NCBI GenBank assembly: GCA_030144725.1
Contig: JASKMD010000003.1
Location: 11,659,576 to 11,723,575, forward strand
Length of the DNA stretch: 64,000 nt
Source of the DNA: Haematococcus lacustris
Lineage: Eukaryota; Chlorophyta; Chlorophyceae; Chlamydomonadales; Haematococcaceae
Direction of reading: 5' to 3'
The position numbers and the translations under genes are program-made. The stretch's first letter is position 1. Each line of letters starts with the position of its first letter. Shown piece after piece: positions 22,501 through 39,304 of this stretch. The notes beneath the pieces were generated by a model, which saw only the letters and a list, made by a program, of their open reading frames with translations, was not told the DNA's origin and did not search any database.

Positions 22501-24624
22501 GGGAGGATAAGCAGTACATCCAGCCTTACACCTGCACAAGTCATACACCTGAAGCTGCTGTGTGCCGCATGCAGGCCACCCAGCCCTGTTCAGGCAGAGC
22601 AAGGGCAGGGGCGAGGGTGGGGGGAGGAAGGGAGGGTAAGCCGTACTGTCATGTGCTGCCCTGTGCAGGCCACCCAGCCCTGTTCAGGCGGCATCTTAGA
22701 GGCCTTGCAGCACTTCAGCCTGCTGCCCCCTGCGCTGCCCGGCAGCAGCTATGGCGGGAGTGCAGCCGCAGCCAGCAGTGACACGGGGGGTCAACAACTG
22801 GCTGGTGAGCTTGCTTGAGCCCCTCACGCCTTCCTCCCTGCCCCCCTTCTCCTCTCCCTGCCTTCGCACTCCTCCATTCTATCCGGCTATACCCCTAGGC
22901 TAGCTGATGGTGCAAAGTCACTGTCCAGCTTCACGGGCAGGCTGGCTGCTGACCTGGAAGCAGATGCGCACAGCGTGTAGACGATGAAGATTGCCGGCAG
23001 GCTTGCAGACTGCCTTGCTGGCTGCTGACCTGCTGGCCTCCTGGCCTGCCTGCCTTGCCCTTGCCCTGCCCAGTCCTAGTGTTGTGCCCCGCTAGGCTGT
23101 AGGATGGGGTTGGATCAGCCTTGTTAGATGCCAGAGTGCACCAGGGGAGAGCTGCAGCACCCACAGGGGCCACATTGGGCCACACACCTTACCATAGACT
23201 TGGTCTTGATGACGATGGTGGGTTTACACCATTGTCTATAATACAGCTCATATGTTTACAGCTCATATCTTACCATGCCCTCCACCGTTATTGCGCTAAT
23301 ATGGTACCTCGGCCATACCTTGGTGCCACAAGCTGGGGATGTGTGATGCCCTGCCCTGCCCTGCCCTGCCCTGGCCTGCCTGGATCACTCCCCTCCTGCT
23401 GCCATGTGGTTGGCTGAGAGGTGGTGGCCCTCCTCCACCTGTGCAGGGGATACAGCGGGGCAGCAGCTGCACAGCGGCGTGACCCAGCAGACCTCTGCAA
23501 CTGCACCTGACACAGAGACAGCAGGGGCAGGGGCTGGGGCAGGGGCAGGGGCAGGGGCAGGGGCTGGGGTTGGGCCTGAAGCCGACCCTGTTCGCACTGC
23601 TGAGCTGGGCATCCTGTTGAGCCTGCTGCCCCCTAGCGAGGCCCAGGCTTTGGCAGCGGAGGAGGATTTGAACCCCGGCACACCCCACCCCCTGGTGCAA
23701 ACACTGGTGGCGTCACGGGAGGAGGGCGGGGAGGGAGGGCAGGCAGGGGAGGGGGCTGGAGAGGGCCAGGGCCACCTGATGGCGGGCACTCCACCGAGCG
23801 CCCTGGGGCTGCTGCCCTCCCAGGACCAGGTCCTCGCCCAGATGCAGGTGCAGGAGCAGCAGGCAGGGGCAGCCGGCCTGGACCGTGTGCGGCTCCAGGG
23901 TGCGAGGGAGGTGTGCTGGCGCCTGGGTTGCGGCCTGGCAGAGGCCTTAGCTCACCAGCTGCATGTGCACGCCTTGGTGGCAGGGGCGGGGGGCAGCGCA
24001 GGCCTAGCCCCTTCCCCTCCCCCTCCCCCTCCCTCGGCCCTGGAGTTGCGACGCCACCCACAGCTGCGCCTGCTGCTGAGTGGGGACTGCCTGGTGGAAT
24101 CCAGTGCAGCCGGGGCGGGTCCAGAGGGGCGGGGGGCGGCAGAGCCAGCAGGCCAGGGGGCGGTGCAGGTGGCACAGTCTGAGTCCAAGGGAAAGGACGA
24201 GGTAGTGATAGGGCCAGGGGCAGCGGCAGGGCAGCAGGAGGAGGAGGAGGAGGAGGTGGCGGAGCTGTTGTCAGACCTTGCGCCGCGTAGCGTGGCCAAA
24301 GAGGCAGCGCAGGCAGAGGGCAGCAGCCTCGGTCACGCCTGGGTCGACCGGTTGGAGGTAGTAGAGGCGGGGGCTGGGAAGGAGGGCGAGGGGGCCCGGG
24401 CGGTCGGCAGTAGTGGCAGCGTCTGGGAGGCTGACTTTGTAGTGGCCTGGCTGCAGCCGGCCTGCCCCAAGGGGATGAGGGCCGAGCAGGCATACCAGGT
24501 GCACGCCCTGTTGGTGCAGCCCGAAGAGGAGGCAGTGCCGCACGGTTTTCTGGTTACCAGCCTGCAGCTGTGCGGGCCTCTAGAGCAAGCGTCGCAGTGC
24601 AGGCCGCAGCTGCCTGGGCTGTGA
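16504..24624 (+). CDS. SPP: Sucrose-phosphate phosphatase with S6PP C-terminal domain
   Basis: Removes phosphate from sucrose-6F-phosphate, the last step of sucrose synthesis, in the cytosol. Exons with matching phases: 16504-16545, 16644-16800, 17860-17970, 18388-18510, 21178-21312, 21599-21705, 22258-22407, 22669-22804, 23447-24624 (about 710 residues). HAD motif I is VSDLDHTM (residues 7-14). Then come FSTGRSPALF, ICSVGTEICY, QRPHKLSW, the lysine motif AGKGQALAFL and the acidic motif IV GDSGNDIDLF. The last exon holds a long Gly/Ala/Glu-rich linker and then a domain with AWVDRLEV...WEADFVVAWLQ, matching the plant S6PP C-terminal domain. Plant enzymes are about 420 residues, so ~300 residues are low-complexity insertion. 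Exon 4 and exon 5 share GCAG at their borders, so GT-AG and GC-AG junctions give the same protein. A hAT element sits in the intron between them. Confidence 0.9.
18234..18275. repeat. Interstitial telomere-like repeats, both orientations
   Basis: GGTTAGGGTTAGGGTT is followed after a few bases by CCCTAACCCTAAC, a head-to-head pair of short TTAGGG-type runs inside an intron of the phosphatase gene. Similar runs occur at 6913-6930 (TTAGGGTTAGGGTTTAGG) and 26638-26668. Confidence 0.75.
18580..18759. repeat. Left copy of a ~170-bp direct repeat flanking the intronic hAT
   Basis: Starts with CCTGCCTGCC-type spacers and runs through CCCAACTGGTCCTATCT, GGCTGCCCTGCCCTGCCAGG and GCAGTGCAGGGTTTGAGG. 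The same order recurs at 20807-20960 with about 10 percent differences. Confidence 0.85.
18760..20806 (+). mobile_element. 2-kb hAT element in an intron of the phosphatase gene
   Basis: The ends carry a perfect 11-bp inverted repeat, CAGGGTTCGAC at 18760 and GTCGAACCCTG ending at 20806, of the CAGGG type common in hAT elements. Subterminal GGGCCC/GCCCGTAAC motifs occur near both ends. Bases next to the ends (GTGGTATG left, GTCCCCTG right) do not form a clear 8-bp duplication. Instead ~170-bp direct repeats flank the element, so a local rearrangement may have followed insertion. It lies in the intron from 18511 to 21177 in the same orientation as the host gene. Confidence 0.7.
18972..20674 (+). 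pseudogene. hAT transposase (DUF4371/ZNF862-like), one in-frame stop
   Basis: One frame runs from about 18998 to 20674 with a single TAG at 19406-19408. Before it are the catalytic context FCSDDASPFMGAHNGVIAKL and the CVAHRTALG motif; after it the frame resumes with TRWFSRAQC. The C-terminus has the hAT dimerisation signature VVERGFSIHRIIKHRLTNRL and MRIRLIG, then an acidic tail. A plausible ATG (18972, MGKPGKR) lies in another frame upstream, perhaps joined by a splice at GTAAGG. The N-terminal zinc finger is absent. It is probably an inactive copy, unless the stop is a sequencing error or is spliced out. Confidence 0.75.
20807..20985. repeat. Right copy of the ~170-bp direct repeat
   Basis: Matches 18580-18759 through CCCAACTGGTCCTATCT and GCAGTGCAGGGTTTGAGG. 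It then diverges into a GGACTTGAACCCTGGG segment. Confidence 0.85.
21040..21146. repeat. Inverted repeat resembling tRNA T-arm sequence
   Basis: TGGTCGGGATTTGAATCCTG (21043-21062) is mirrored by GGGTTCAAATCCTGACCA (21117-21134). The GGTTCAAATCC core looks like a tRNA B-box, and related GATTTGAACCC sequences appear at 11808 and 50469. No cloverleaf can be built, so this is at best tRNA-derived SINE debris in the intron. Confidence 0.4.
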
Positions 24625-25073
24625 GGTGGACGGCGGTGGGAAGCAGCGACTCGGGGTACAGCAGTACGTTGCAGGAGGGCAAGAAGCGAGACTGTACCTT
24701 GGCTAGTGTGGACAGTGTTTTGTGCGTGGCGTCGTGTCTTGGTCGCTTCGGTTGGTGCGAGCTCATGTTGACAATGTTGGTTGTACGCTTGCGTGCGGTG
24801 GCTTGGGAGCATGCTTCGGTGCATTCTACGTCACCGCAGTCTTGACTGCACCGCTTCCGGAGGTGGCCGTGCCGCCAACCTGACAGTAAGGAAGACAGTA
24901 ACCTGTTTGTGAGAGATGGCGATAGCATGCCAATGAATGGAGCATGCAATAGGTAGCAAAAGCGATGACATTGGCATGGGCTGCAAGGGATGTCAGTATC
25001 GTTAGACATGCGCTCGAGCCATCGCCTGCCGGAAGCTGTGCCGCATTTGTTGTGATACAAAGCAATTCATGAT
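24625..25073. other. Intergenic spacer between two same-strand genes
   Basis: About 450 bp with no supported gene. It should contain the 3' UTR of the phosphatase and the promoter of the RBM34-like gene; no clear TATA box or TGTAA signal stands out. Confidence 0.35.
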
Positions 25074-30877
<5,804 letters not shown>

Positions 30878-31060
30878 CATAGGAGCGGGGGTCTGTGGCA
30901 GAGACTGCCATACTTGTGTTGGGAAACTTGTAAGGGTTTGGCCCACCTCAGCCCACTAAGGCCACAGGCCGAGAGCAAGACTGACAAATCTGAACCAGCC
31001 CCATAGATTGAAACCTGGGTCGAATCAAATCAGCGGCACAAGCTGGGTTCATCAGAGGAT

Positions 31061-33412
31061 ATGTTTGTTCTGCGACAAAGTGTGATCAAGTTTTCGGCGT
31101 TTCCCGTTTATGGGCCCTTGATTACATCCGTTACAAAGAGCATCAAAGATACAAAGAGCATCCAAGTTACAAAGAGCATCCCTTTTGCCAAGATATCCTC
31201 CGGAGGTAGGAAATGCGGGGCGTCCGTGCTAACATCGCTGCAGTGCACGTCCAATGGCAGAAGCCCTGGTGATTGCACTACAGGAAAAGACTGTGAAACC
31301 GTGCGGAAGCTCCTATGCTTTTTCTTGCTTGCTTTCGTGGCAAAGCTGATGATGGGCAGATACTGTACACAAGGAGTCGTCGGAGCTCCCGCGACAGCAG
31401 CTTGGTCTTCCCCTCCCCGCCGGAGCCTTTGCGAGACGCAGTCTACAGAAGCTGCCTGGGCAGCAAAAACCTGCGTTTGGAAGAGCCGGGTGGGTATCCT
31501 CAAGATTTGGTTAGGCATTTCCACCCGGCCCACTCGTATACGTTCCGACTTGGTGTTGATCTTGCTACTTGATCAGCCGCAGCGTCTCATAGTTGCACTA
31601 GTGCTGCTGCATGGCCGTGCAGAATGCACCCACTTCATTGTGCGTGTGTGCACAGGTACCACTGGATGCACAAGACATAGCTCAGTTCACAGCCCTTGCG
31701 AGCACAGCTCTGTGCACCTTGCCGTGCCAAACGGCATGACCAGCTTCCTGACACCAACCACCCAGTCCTGTATCAGCCCTGCTGCCAGCCCCACCACCTT
31801 CCAACCCTACCACAGCTCCAGCTGCCCCCCCCGCGTGGGCCGGTGTCTGCTGACCCCCACCTCGCACACGACCTCCGACTCCACCCTGGCCCAGTCAATG
31901 TCTCCTGCTGTCACCACATGGGGCTGGGACCTGAGCCATGACATGGCCACTGCCCCTGCTCTCCAGTTCCTGAGCCCCATGCAACCCACCTCTCCCTCCC
32001 ACAGCTCACCCCCTCACCCCCCAACTATCACCAGGCAGCAGGGCACCAGTAACAGCCCCAAGAACTGCACCAGCAACAATCATGGCTGTGAAACTCCTTC
32101 AAAGCTGTTGGACACCTCCAGCAGCCTTCCCCTGGTAACCGCCCTCTCCCCCCGTGCCTGGCCCTCTCTGACCAGCCGCATGGTGTTCAGTGAAGTGCTG
32201 GTGCAGCAGGAGGGGGAGGAGGGGAGGACGCCACCCCACAGCAACGACCTGGGGCTGGAGGACTACTCAGGTGCCTCCCAGGGCCCCAGCTCCCCAATGG
32301 ACCTCCCTGGGGCAGTGGACAGCGACACCCACAACGATGCTGGACAGCCTGCAGCAGGGGCTTGGGCCGCCTGCCCACACCCCCCACGGCCCACATGCTC
32401 CCCCCCACACCAGGATGCTGCCTCCCCACTGCCTTCCCACCAGGCTCGGGCTACGGCGCCCTCCACCACCCCAGCGCCCACCCTCCTGCCCTGCTTCACC
32501 TCCCAGCGCCAGCGCCAGCGCCAGTCCCTGCGCCTGAGTCTGTCCGTGCCCCTCACTGCCCTGCTGCCCCAAGGCAGTGAAACCTTCTCACCCAGCCATG
32601 CGTCCAGCAGCACCCACCTGCACAGCATTTCCCCAGCCTCCCTCCCCACCCCCTCCCTCCCAGCCACCCCCCTGCCGTGCGCCAGCCTGAAGCGGAGCAC
32701 GGCCTCATGGGGCAAGGACCCCAGCATGGCCACGGAGGGCGTGTCGGCCCGGGCCGGCCAGATGTTGGCTGCCCTTCACTGCCTGGCCTTACGCGATGTG
32801 TCCAGCCGCCTGCAGCATGGGGCTAGCCGTAGGCGGTCTGTTGAGATGCGGGCTGATGGCCAGCTCCCCATGGCCTCAACCTCCCCTGCTGCCAGGCATG
32901 CCTCTGGCAGCCATGCGTTGCACCGCCAGTGCAGCTGGGTGGCGGGTGGGGCAGGGAGCAGAGTGGGGGGCGGGGAGGGCCACACGGCCCAAACGGGACG
33001 CAGGGCCTCAGTGGAAATGGGGCCCATGGCGGCGGTGCTGACTGCGTTGCAGCAGGCCGGCCAAGCACAGCACCTGCCCGCTGAGCTCAGCATGGTGGCA
33101 AGGGGGTCGACAGAGGTGGGTGCATCAGGCGGGCGGCTGCTGGCATGCAGGTCAAAGTCCAGGCAGGCGGGCAGGCAGGCGGGGAGGTGGAGTGTGGAGC
33201 TGCCACACCCAGGCAGCCCCCCTCAGCAGCAGATGTGTGGCGGTGACAAGGCCGGGGGCAGCAGGTGGTCAGTGGACCAGGGCAGGGCGCGGGGCTGTGT
33301 GGGGAGCGCCAGGGAAGAGGTGGGGGAGGCAGTGCCTGTCAACCCCTGCCTGCTGCCGCCCCTCCTCTCCAGTCCCTCCGCCCCAGGCTGTGCCTCGGGT
33401 GTGCAGGCCTAG
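31061..33412 (+). CDS. Hypothetical Ser/Pro-rich protein with repeated basic-Ser-Val motifs
   Basis: A 783-codon open frame from an ATG. I do not recognise a fold. The N-terminal ~170 residues include a hydrophobic stretch FFLLAFVAKLMMG and look less gene-like; a different frame there (~31315-31570) also reads like protein, so the 5' end may be spliced differently. From about residue 200 the protein is rich in Ser, Pro and Thr. The C-terminal third repeats a short motif: RRRSVEM, GRRASVEM, GRWSVEL and SRWSVDQ, spaced tens of residues apart and resembling basophilic-kinase or docking sites. The coding frame ends shortly before a GGTGGT-rich run. It converges with the minus-strand FAD synthase gene. 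Confidence 0.45.
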   Translation: MFVLRQSVIKFSAFPVYGPLITSVTKSIKDTKSIQVTKSIPFAKISSGGRKCGASVLTSLQCTSNGRSPGDCTTGKDCETVRKLLCFFLLAFVAKLMMGRYCTQGVVGAPATAAWSSPPRRSLCETQSTEAAWAAKTCVWKSRVGILKIWLGISTRPTRIRSDLVLILLLDQPQRLIVALVLLHGRAECTHFIVRVCTGTTGCTRHSSVHSPCEHSSVHLAVPNGMTSFLTPTTQSCISPAASPTTFQPYHSSSCPPRVGRCLLTPTSHTTSDSTLAQSMSPAVTTWGWDLSHDMATAPALQFLSPMQPTSPSHSSPPHPPTITRQQGTSNSPKNCTSNNHGCETPSKLLDTSSSLPLVTALSPRAWPSLTSRMVFSEVLVQQEGEEGRTPPHSNDLGLEDYSGASQGPSSPMDLPGAVDSDTHNDAGQPAAGAWAACPHPPRPTCSPPHQDAASPLPSHQARATAPSTTPAPTLLPCFTSQRQRQRQSLRLSLSVPLTALLPQGSETFSPSHASSSTHLHSISPASLPTPSLPATPLPCASLKRSTASWGKDPSMATEGVSARAGQMLAALHCLALRDVSSRLQHGASRRRSVEMRADGQLPMASTSPAARHASGSHALHRQCSWVAGGAGSRVGGGEGHTAQTGRRASVEMGPMAAVLTALQQAGQAQHLPAELSMVARGSTEVGASGGRLLACRSKSRQAGRQAGRWSVELPHPGSPPQQQMCGGDKAGGSRWSVDQGRARGCVGSAREEVGEAVPVNPCLLPPLLSSPSAPGCASGVQA

Positions 33413-35207
33413 GCCCCGACTCCAGCTTCCCACCAGCTTCCCTGAGCGGCTGCGTGGAAGGTGTGTGGGAAGGGATGTAAGCGGGGAGGCCTTGAGGTAG
33501 GGCCTGGAGGGTTGCAGAGCTACAGGGTGGGCCTGGGGTGCAAGGGTGGTGGTGGTGGTGGTGGTGAAGGTGGTGGTGGTGAAGGTGGTGGTGGTGGTAT
33601 AAAGCAAGGGTGGCGGAGAGGAAGGGGAGTGATGGGCTGGTGCACAGCACGCAACGCATGGCTTGCTAAGGCCAGGAGTGGTGCTGGGGCGGTCGTCCAT
33701 GTCTGGCCTGATGTGACGTTTTGAACGCAAGTGTGATTTGATTTGAGCATGAGGTGTGAGGTTGCGGATCAGGTTGTGTACAATATGGGCTGTCAAATCC
33801 ATGCTGATGACATGTGAAGAGGGGTGCATGCGAGATGGGTGGGTCTGTGTGTGTAACTGAATGCCTGGAAGTCAGCGCGTAGGTTGAGGGCTAGGGTTTC
33901 AGGGCTAGGGTGTGGGGCCAGGATCCAGAGCTGGACCTCCCCCTGGGTAACCCCTGTTTGGTGAAGCGGCCTGCTGGCTACCAGGCGGTGATGGGCTTAG
34001 CGTGGTAGGGCTAGGGCTGTGCAGCAGCCTGATGCAGGGCCGCCCCCCTTGCACTTCCTTCTCCATCCTGGGCTTCTGCTGCTGAAAGCACTGCAGCACT
34101 TGCACATGTGCAGTAGGTGGACGTTTGGGGTTGTTGGTTAAGCGGGTGGAGGTTGAGTTGCAATAACAGATGAGCGAAGCAGGCGGGCTGTCAATGCATG
34201 GAGCAAGACTGGTTTGGTGCGCATGATAGGAGGAGGCATGTGGCAAGAACAGGAGGACGCCTGAGAGGTGCACGAGGCTTAGCGAGAATAATGGTGCATG
34301 GTGGGTTGTGATCTAGGTTTTGCATGCATCCAGGCAGCCATGCAGTGCCCATGCCAGGGTGGCTTGCACCTGGGTCCATTCTCATTGCATGACATGGTGG
34401 AGTGAGCGATCACACTGCATCACATGCGCTGCACTCATCCAGTGTCTGGGGTACAGATGTCACGCTGTCACGGCTAAGTGCTGAATACTGGACACATTAG
34501 CGCCACATACTGGCAATGCCTGCAATTTTTGAGGGGGTCAAATGAAGCATACTTGTGGGAATGTGTTTGTACATGTCGCTGGAAGTGAAGCTCCACATCA
34601 GCGCATCACCTTGGTTGTGCAAGGCAGGGCTGAGCTGAGCTGCCATGTTGATTCGTGCCACAAGCTGTGGGGTTTGTGGTCACCAAGGGTGCGACTGAGG
34701 ACACTACAATTAATTTATAGTTGAGTAAGATAACACCATGTTCCACGTTGACACACACACAGACAACACCATGTTCCATGTCAAATAGGGTGGATATCTG
34801 TGAAGCTGGGTAGTTGTAGAGTGTGCTGGCTCTCCCCATGGTTGCCTCAAGAACGGTTTATACAGTGCTTAATGTTTGTCACAACAGATTTGATTCGTGA
34901 TGCCTGCAATGCCAGGCGGGGTCTGACGTGCGTGAATTCGTGGTTAACGTGGTTGCTCTGTTGTGAAGGTGTGATGGTGTGATAGCGCGCTATTGTAACT
35001 TGACTGACTTGACATGACTGCGCTTCGGAGGGTGGAACACGATGCCGGTGTCGCCTCGCCCCCAACGAGTAGATCCCAAAGTTTGGAGCCAAACCCACCA
35101 TCCCGGCACGAGCTCATGTCATGCGCGCCTCGCCCTTAAATCCCACCACCTGCTGCCGGGTGGATGAATACATGTCAGCACAGTTCGCCGAGCCGGCGCG
35201 GCAGACG
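33413..35207. other. Convergent intergenic region
   Basis: No gene is supported in these ~1.8 kb. It contains a GGTGGTGGT/GAAGGTGG run at 33547-33600 and a dispersed repeat near 34680 also found near 2150. The 3' UTRs of the two convergent genes presumably lie here. Confidence 0.4.
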
Positions 35208-38200
35208 TCACGGAAGGGATTCTGCGCGCCGGTCAAAATCCAGCACAACATAGCAGCAAACCCTGTTTGTTGCTAACTCCGCAAGCTGGCGAAGAAGCCG
35301 CGCATGCAAGGGCGTGAGACGGACGCCTTCCTCGCAGATTTGGACCAACGCCGTCGTTGCGTCGCCACCGCAAACCGCGCTCCCCGGTGTTGGCAACAAT
35401 GAGGGCAGCGTCAGGGGCTGCCAGGCTCGCAAGAGCCATGCGTCAGGGTCCTCCACGTCTGCGTGGCCGACCACCCGGCCATTCGCCCCACCGCCGCATG
35501 CGTTTTCGCTGTTGTTCCCGCTGCCGTTTCTGCCGTCGCTGGTGCGGGAGCTGGTGCTAACGTCACCGCTGCTGCCTCTCCCGAGCCCATCACCATCGCT
35601 GCTGCTTTTGCTGTCACTGGAGCTGCTCTTAGCCGCCTCAGTCCCCATACTGGAGGCGGCACCACTGCCTGGCAGCTTGCCTGGCCTGCCACAAGGCACT
35701 GCCGCCACTGCACAATGATACCAGCCAGGGGCTGGCGGCTGGTTCATGCAGCAGGAGAGGGGCAGCAGCCAGCTGCCCCCACCCTCACCCACCACCCCCG
35801 GCCACGGCGGCTGACAACCCCCCCCTAGTTGAGAGGCTCCCCCTCCCCCTCCCCCACTCCCCCCCTTCCCCCCCTCCCCCTCCCCCTGCTGCTGCCCCCC
35901 CCCTCCCTCCTGGGTCAACGCCTGCTGCTGCTGCTGCTCGCCCCTAGGTCTCCCCTGGTATGCAGCTTGCGGCTGCTGACCCAGCATTGTCAGGCCCAGG
36001 GGTGGTGGAGGTGGGGTGGCGGTGGGCAGGGGGGGTGGGGGGGGTGGGGGGTCTGGGGGGGTCAGCAGGGCCATGACCAGGCGGTAGGGGCGGCCCAGGA
36101 GGAGCGCCACTGAGGTCATGTCACCCGCAGCCAGGAGCTCACGAACCTACAGCCCTCATGCCCAGGTAGGCAAGTGAGTGAGAGTGTGAGCGGGAGTGTG
36201 AGCGTGAGTGAGAGTGTGAGCGGGAGTGTGAGCGTGAGTGAGAGTGTGAGCGGGAGTGTCAGCAGGAGTGTGAGTGAGAGTGTGAGCAGGCAGGCGGGGG
36301 GCCAAGTGGGAGGGCAGGTGGGTATGCAGGAAGGTGTGGAAGCAGAAGAGCAAAAGGGCGGGTGGGCGGGTGGGCGCTATTGGTTGTTATGTGTGAATTC
36401 TGATTCAAGCGACACAGAGGGAGGGGGGCAGGAGGTTGGTGCTTCTGTCACAACATGCGAGTGTGAAAGTGGGGTGGTGAGAGGGGGTGTAGGTAGGGGT
36501 CAGAGGCAGGGGGCCGAGGTGAGGTTCTATGGGCCAGGGGTCCGCATGGGTGGTTTACAGCTTCGCCAGGCGGGTGGGCGGGCTTCAGCAGTGCAAGCAG
36601 GAGGTAGGTGCCGGCAGCAAGTGTAGCAAGGCCTGATGTAGCAAGGCCAGCAGAGTGGGTCAGAGGCATCCTGTGAGGACATGCACCTGAGAGGAGGAGA
36701 TCTTGGGGGGGGCTGTGCCGCCACTGCCACTGCCACTGCCACTGCCACTGCTAGCGGCATCAGAGGCAACCCTGGGTGGCAGTCCAGCCTCCTGCCCCTC
36801 CTGCCCCTCCCGCTGCCCCTCCTGCCCCTCCCGCTGCCCCTCCCGCTCCCCCTCCTGCCGGTGCTGCCCCCCATGGGCCCCTGTGTGCTGAGGGCTGTGT
36901 GTGGTGCAGGGGTCAGCATGCAGCAGCTGCATAATGCTGACCCGCAGCCCGTGCTGCTCCCCCAGCAGGCGAAGCTGGCCCGCATCGCCCTGCGCCCTGA
37001 ACCCTGCAGCCAGGCAGCCCAGCGGCAGGCACACAACCCAGCAGCCAAGCAGCAGGTCAGCTACGGGGGTGAGCCAGGGCTGGGTGGGGTAGGGGGGGTT
37101 ACTGCATCAGGGTGGTGTGAGGTGTGAGACCTGCAGCGAGGGGGAGGCAGGGGCTGGTATGCATTTACATGGTAGGGGGCGAACTGCCTTCCGCCTGCCC
37201 TACATCCGCCTGCTCAAGCGCAGTCTCGGGCTACCTAGAATTACTTAGAATTACTTAGAATTCCCCCTCCCCCTTTCCCTCCCCCTTTCCCTCCCCCTTT
37301 CCCTCCCCCTTTCCCTCCCCCTTTCCCTCCCCCTTTCCCTCCCCCTTTCCCTCCCCCTTTCCCTCGCCCCTCCCCCTCCCCCTCCCCCTCCCCCTCCCCC
37401 TCCCCCTCCCCCTCCCCCTCCCCCTCCCCCACCCCCTCCCCAGCCCCTTTCCCACCAAAGCGGTAGTTGCTGCCCGCCACCACCCCGGCGACTCCAAGGT
37501 CATGCGCCAACAGCTCAACGAACTGCGCGGGGCTGAGGCCGCGAATCTCGCGAAAGGGCACGAGCCGCTGGCGGGGCGCCCGCCCCCCACACACCCCCTG
37601 CCAGCTGGCCAGCACCCGGGGCCTGTCTGGGGGAGCCACCAGGGGCAGCCGGGGGGGCCAGCCCAGCACCTGGGCCATGCCCCAGAAGGAGAGCAGCAGA
37701 GGGTAGGCCCCGTGCTTGGCAGCCTGGAGTTCAGTGGGAGGGGGCAGGGGAGGAGGGGTGGGGCAGGGGTACGGGGGCGGGGGGTGTGGCCTGGAGGCGG
37801 GGGAGAGGGGGAGAGTGAAAGGGGCAGAGCAGGGGTGGCAGTCGTGAGAGGGGCAAAGGTGTGGGGCTTGGAATGAGGGAAGAGGGGAGGGGGTAAAAGG
37901 AGGGACAGAGGCAGGGGATGTGAGCCAACAACCAGCCTTGCACTAGCCCTCCCCATTTCATCTCGCCCAGCCTTTGCAGCCCCCTTCCCTTGACCTTCCC
38001 TTGACCTTCCCTTAACCTTCCCTTGACCTTCCCTTGACCTTCCCTTGACCTTCCCTTGACCTTCCCTTGACCTTCCCTTGACCTTCCCTTGACCTTCCCT
38101 TGACCGGCCCCTGACCTTCCCTTGACCTTCCCTTGACCTTCCCTTGACCTTCCCTTGACCTTCCCTTGACCTTCCCTTGACCTTCCCTTGACCTTCCCTT

Positions 38201-39304
38201 GACCTTCCCTTGACCTTCCCTTGACCTTCCCTTGACCGGCCCTTGACCGGCCCCTGACCTTCCCTTGACCTTCCCTTGACCTTCCCTTGACCTTCCCTTG
38301 ACCTTCCCTTGACCTTCCCTTGACCTTCCCTTGACCTTCCCTTGACCTTCCCTTGACCTTCCCTTGACCTTCCCTTGACCTTCCCTTGACCTTCCCTTGA
38401 CCTTCCCCTGACCGGCCCTTGACCTTCCCTTGTCCACCCTTTACCTGAATGGCTAAGGAGCGGTGGCCTAGGTGCAGGGCGTCGAACTTGCCCAGCGCCA
38501 CCTCCACCTCTGGCGTGCCACAACTGTCCGCCACATCAGCCACTGCAAGCAGTGGAGGACACAGTGCAGGTCAGGGCTGCCAAGGCTCGCTACCCCATGA
38601 CAGTGCCACATGCAACACCACCCAGGGTCAGCACATGGGTGCCATGGCAGTGGCCTGCATGTGCATGTGCACGGGCATGAACGCCTCATGGGCAACACGC
38701 TTGAGTGGTGCCACCCTGAGGCTTGGATGAAACATCCCAGCAGCTTCGTTGCCTTCATCGCTGGCACTACTGGAACTGTTCAACTGGCTTGAGCACAAGC
38801 TCCTGGTTTCCCAGCTGCTGGAAGCACTATCGGCAAGCTGGTGCTTGTAAGTGGTTGTGGTAGGGTTTGCTGACAGTTGTGGTGGTTGAGGTGGTTATGG
38901 TGCTCATGGCGAAGATGGCGGTGTTGGGTAGGTAGGTGTGCCACCTTACATGGTGATTGGGTCAGGGTGGCCAGCTGTTTGGGTGCAAACCCACCATCGC
39001 AGCTCAGGGGGGAGCGCCAGTCGTCAACAGAGCATTGCCTGACCGGGGGACTGGGCAGGGTTGGGGGAGGTGGGGGTGGCAATGGGGCGTGGCTGGTGCC
39101 GCTTGCCACATTCTGCTCTTGTTGCGGCTGCTTCTGCTCATCTGGTTGCTGGCCTAGCGGCTTCTGCTGCTGCTGCAGTTCCTCCTGCTGCTGCTGTTGC
39201 CTCTGCTGATGGTATGGAAGGCACTCCAGCCGTGGCAGCCACTGTGATTGCTGGTGGTCATCTGGCTGCGCCCCTGACAAACAGCAGCAGGGCGCAGGCG
39301 GCAC
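35208..39304 (-). CDS. FAD synthase, plastid RIBF-like
   Basis: Adenylylates FMN to FAD with ATP, probably in the chloroplast. Minus-strand exons: one ending at 38950 (upstream border uncertain, ATG 39304 or ~39588), 38542-38445, 37723-37456, 37003 to ~36900, 36146-35208; the phases I checked agree. Motifs: LGKFDALHLGHRSLAIQ (nucleotidyltransferase HxGH loop), LLLSFWGMAQVLGWPPRLP, LSPAQFVELLAHDLGV, VVAGSNYRFG, then GDAGQLRLLGEQHG and VRELLAAGDMTSVALLLGRPYRL. These track plant RIBF1/2 far better than bacterial RibF. There is no riboflavin-kinase domain, as in the plant enzymes. The last exon carries long Pro-, Gln-, Gly- and Ser-rich insertions before its end CCYVVLDFDRRAESLP. The N-terminus is Gln/Pro-rich; a transit peptide is plausible but not pinned down. 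Confidence 0.85.
37257..37440. repeat. CCCTTTCCCTCCCC and CCCCCT arrays in a FAD synthase intron
   Basis: A 12-bp unit CCCCCTTTCCCT repeats about nine times, then CCCCCT repeats about twelve times. The array ends some 15 bases from the 5' splice site at 37455 (minus strand). Confidence 0.93.
37985..38437. repeat. 11-bp TTGACCTTCCC tandem array
   Basis: About 40 copies of TTGACCTTCCC with rare variants (TTGACCGGCCC at 38101, 38233 and 38410; TTAACC at 38011). It lies in the intron after exon 38542-38445 and starts within about 10 bases of the donor. Because 11 is not a multiple of 3, every frame reads an 11-residue repeat (KVKGRSREGQG); these are not proteins. Confidence 0.96.

Noticed and set aside
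37241..38543. Minus-strand 420-codon KVKGRSREGQG repeat protein
   Set aside because: The 11-bp TTGACCTTCCC array yields the same 11-residue repeat in all frames; true exon ends (38445 and 37723) lie outside it.
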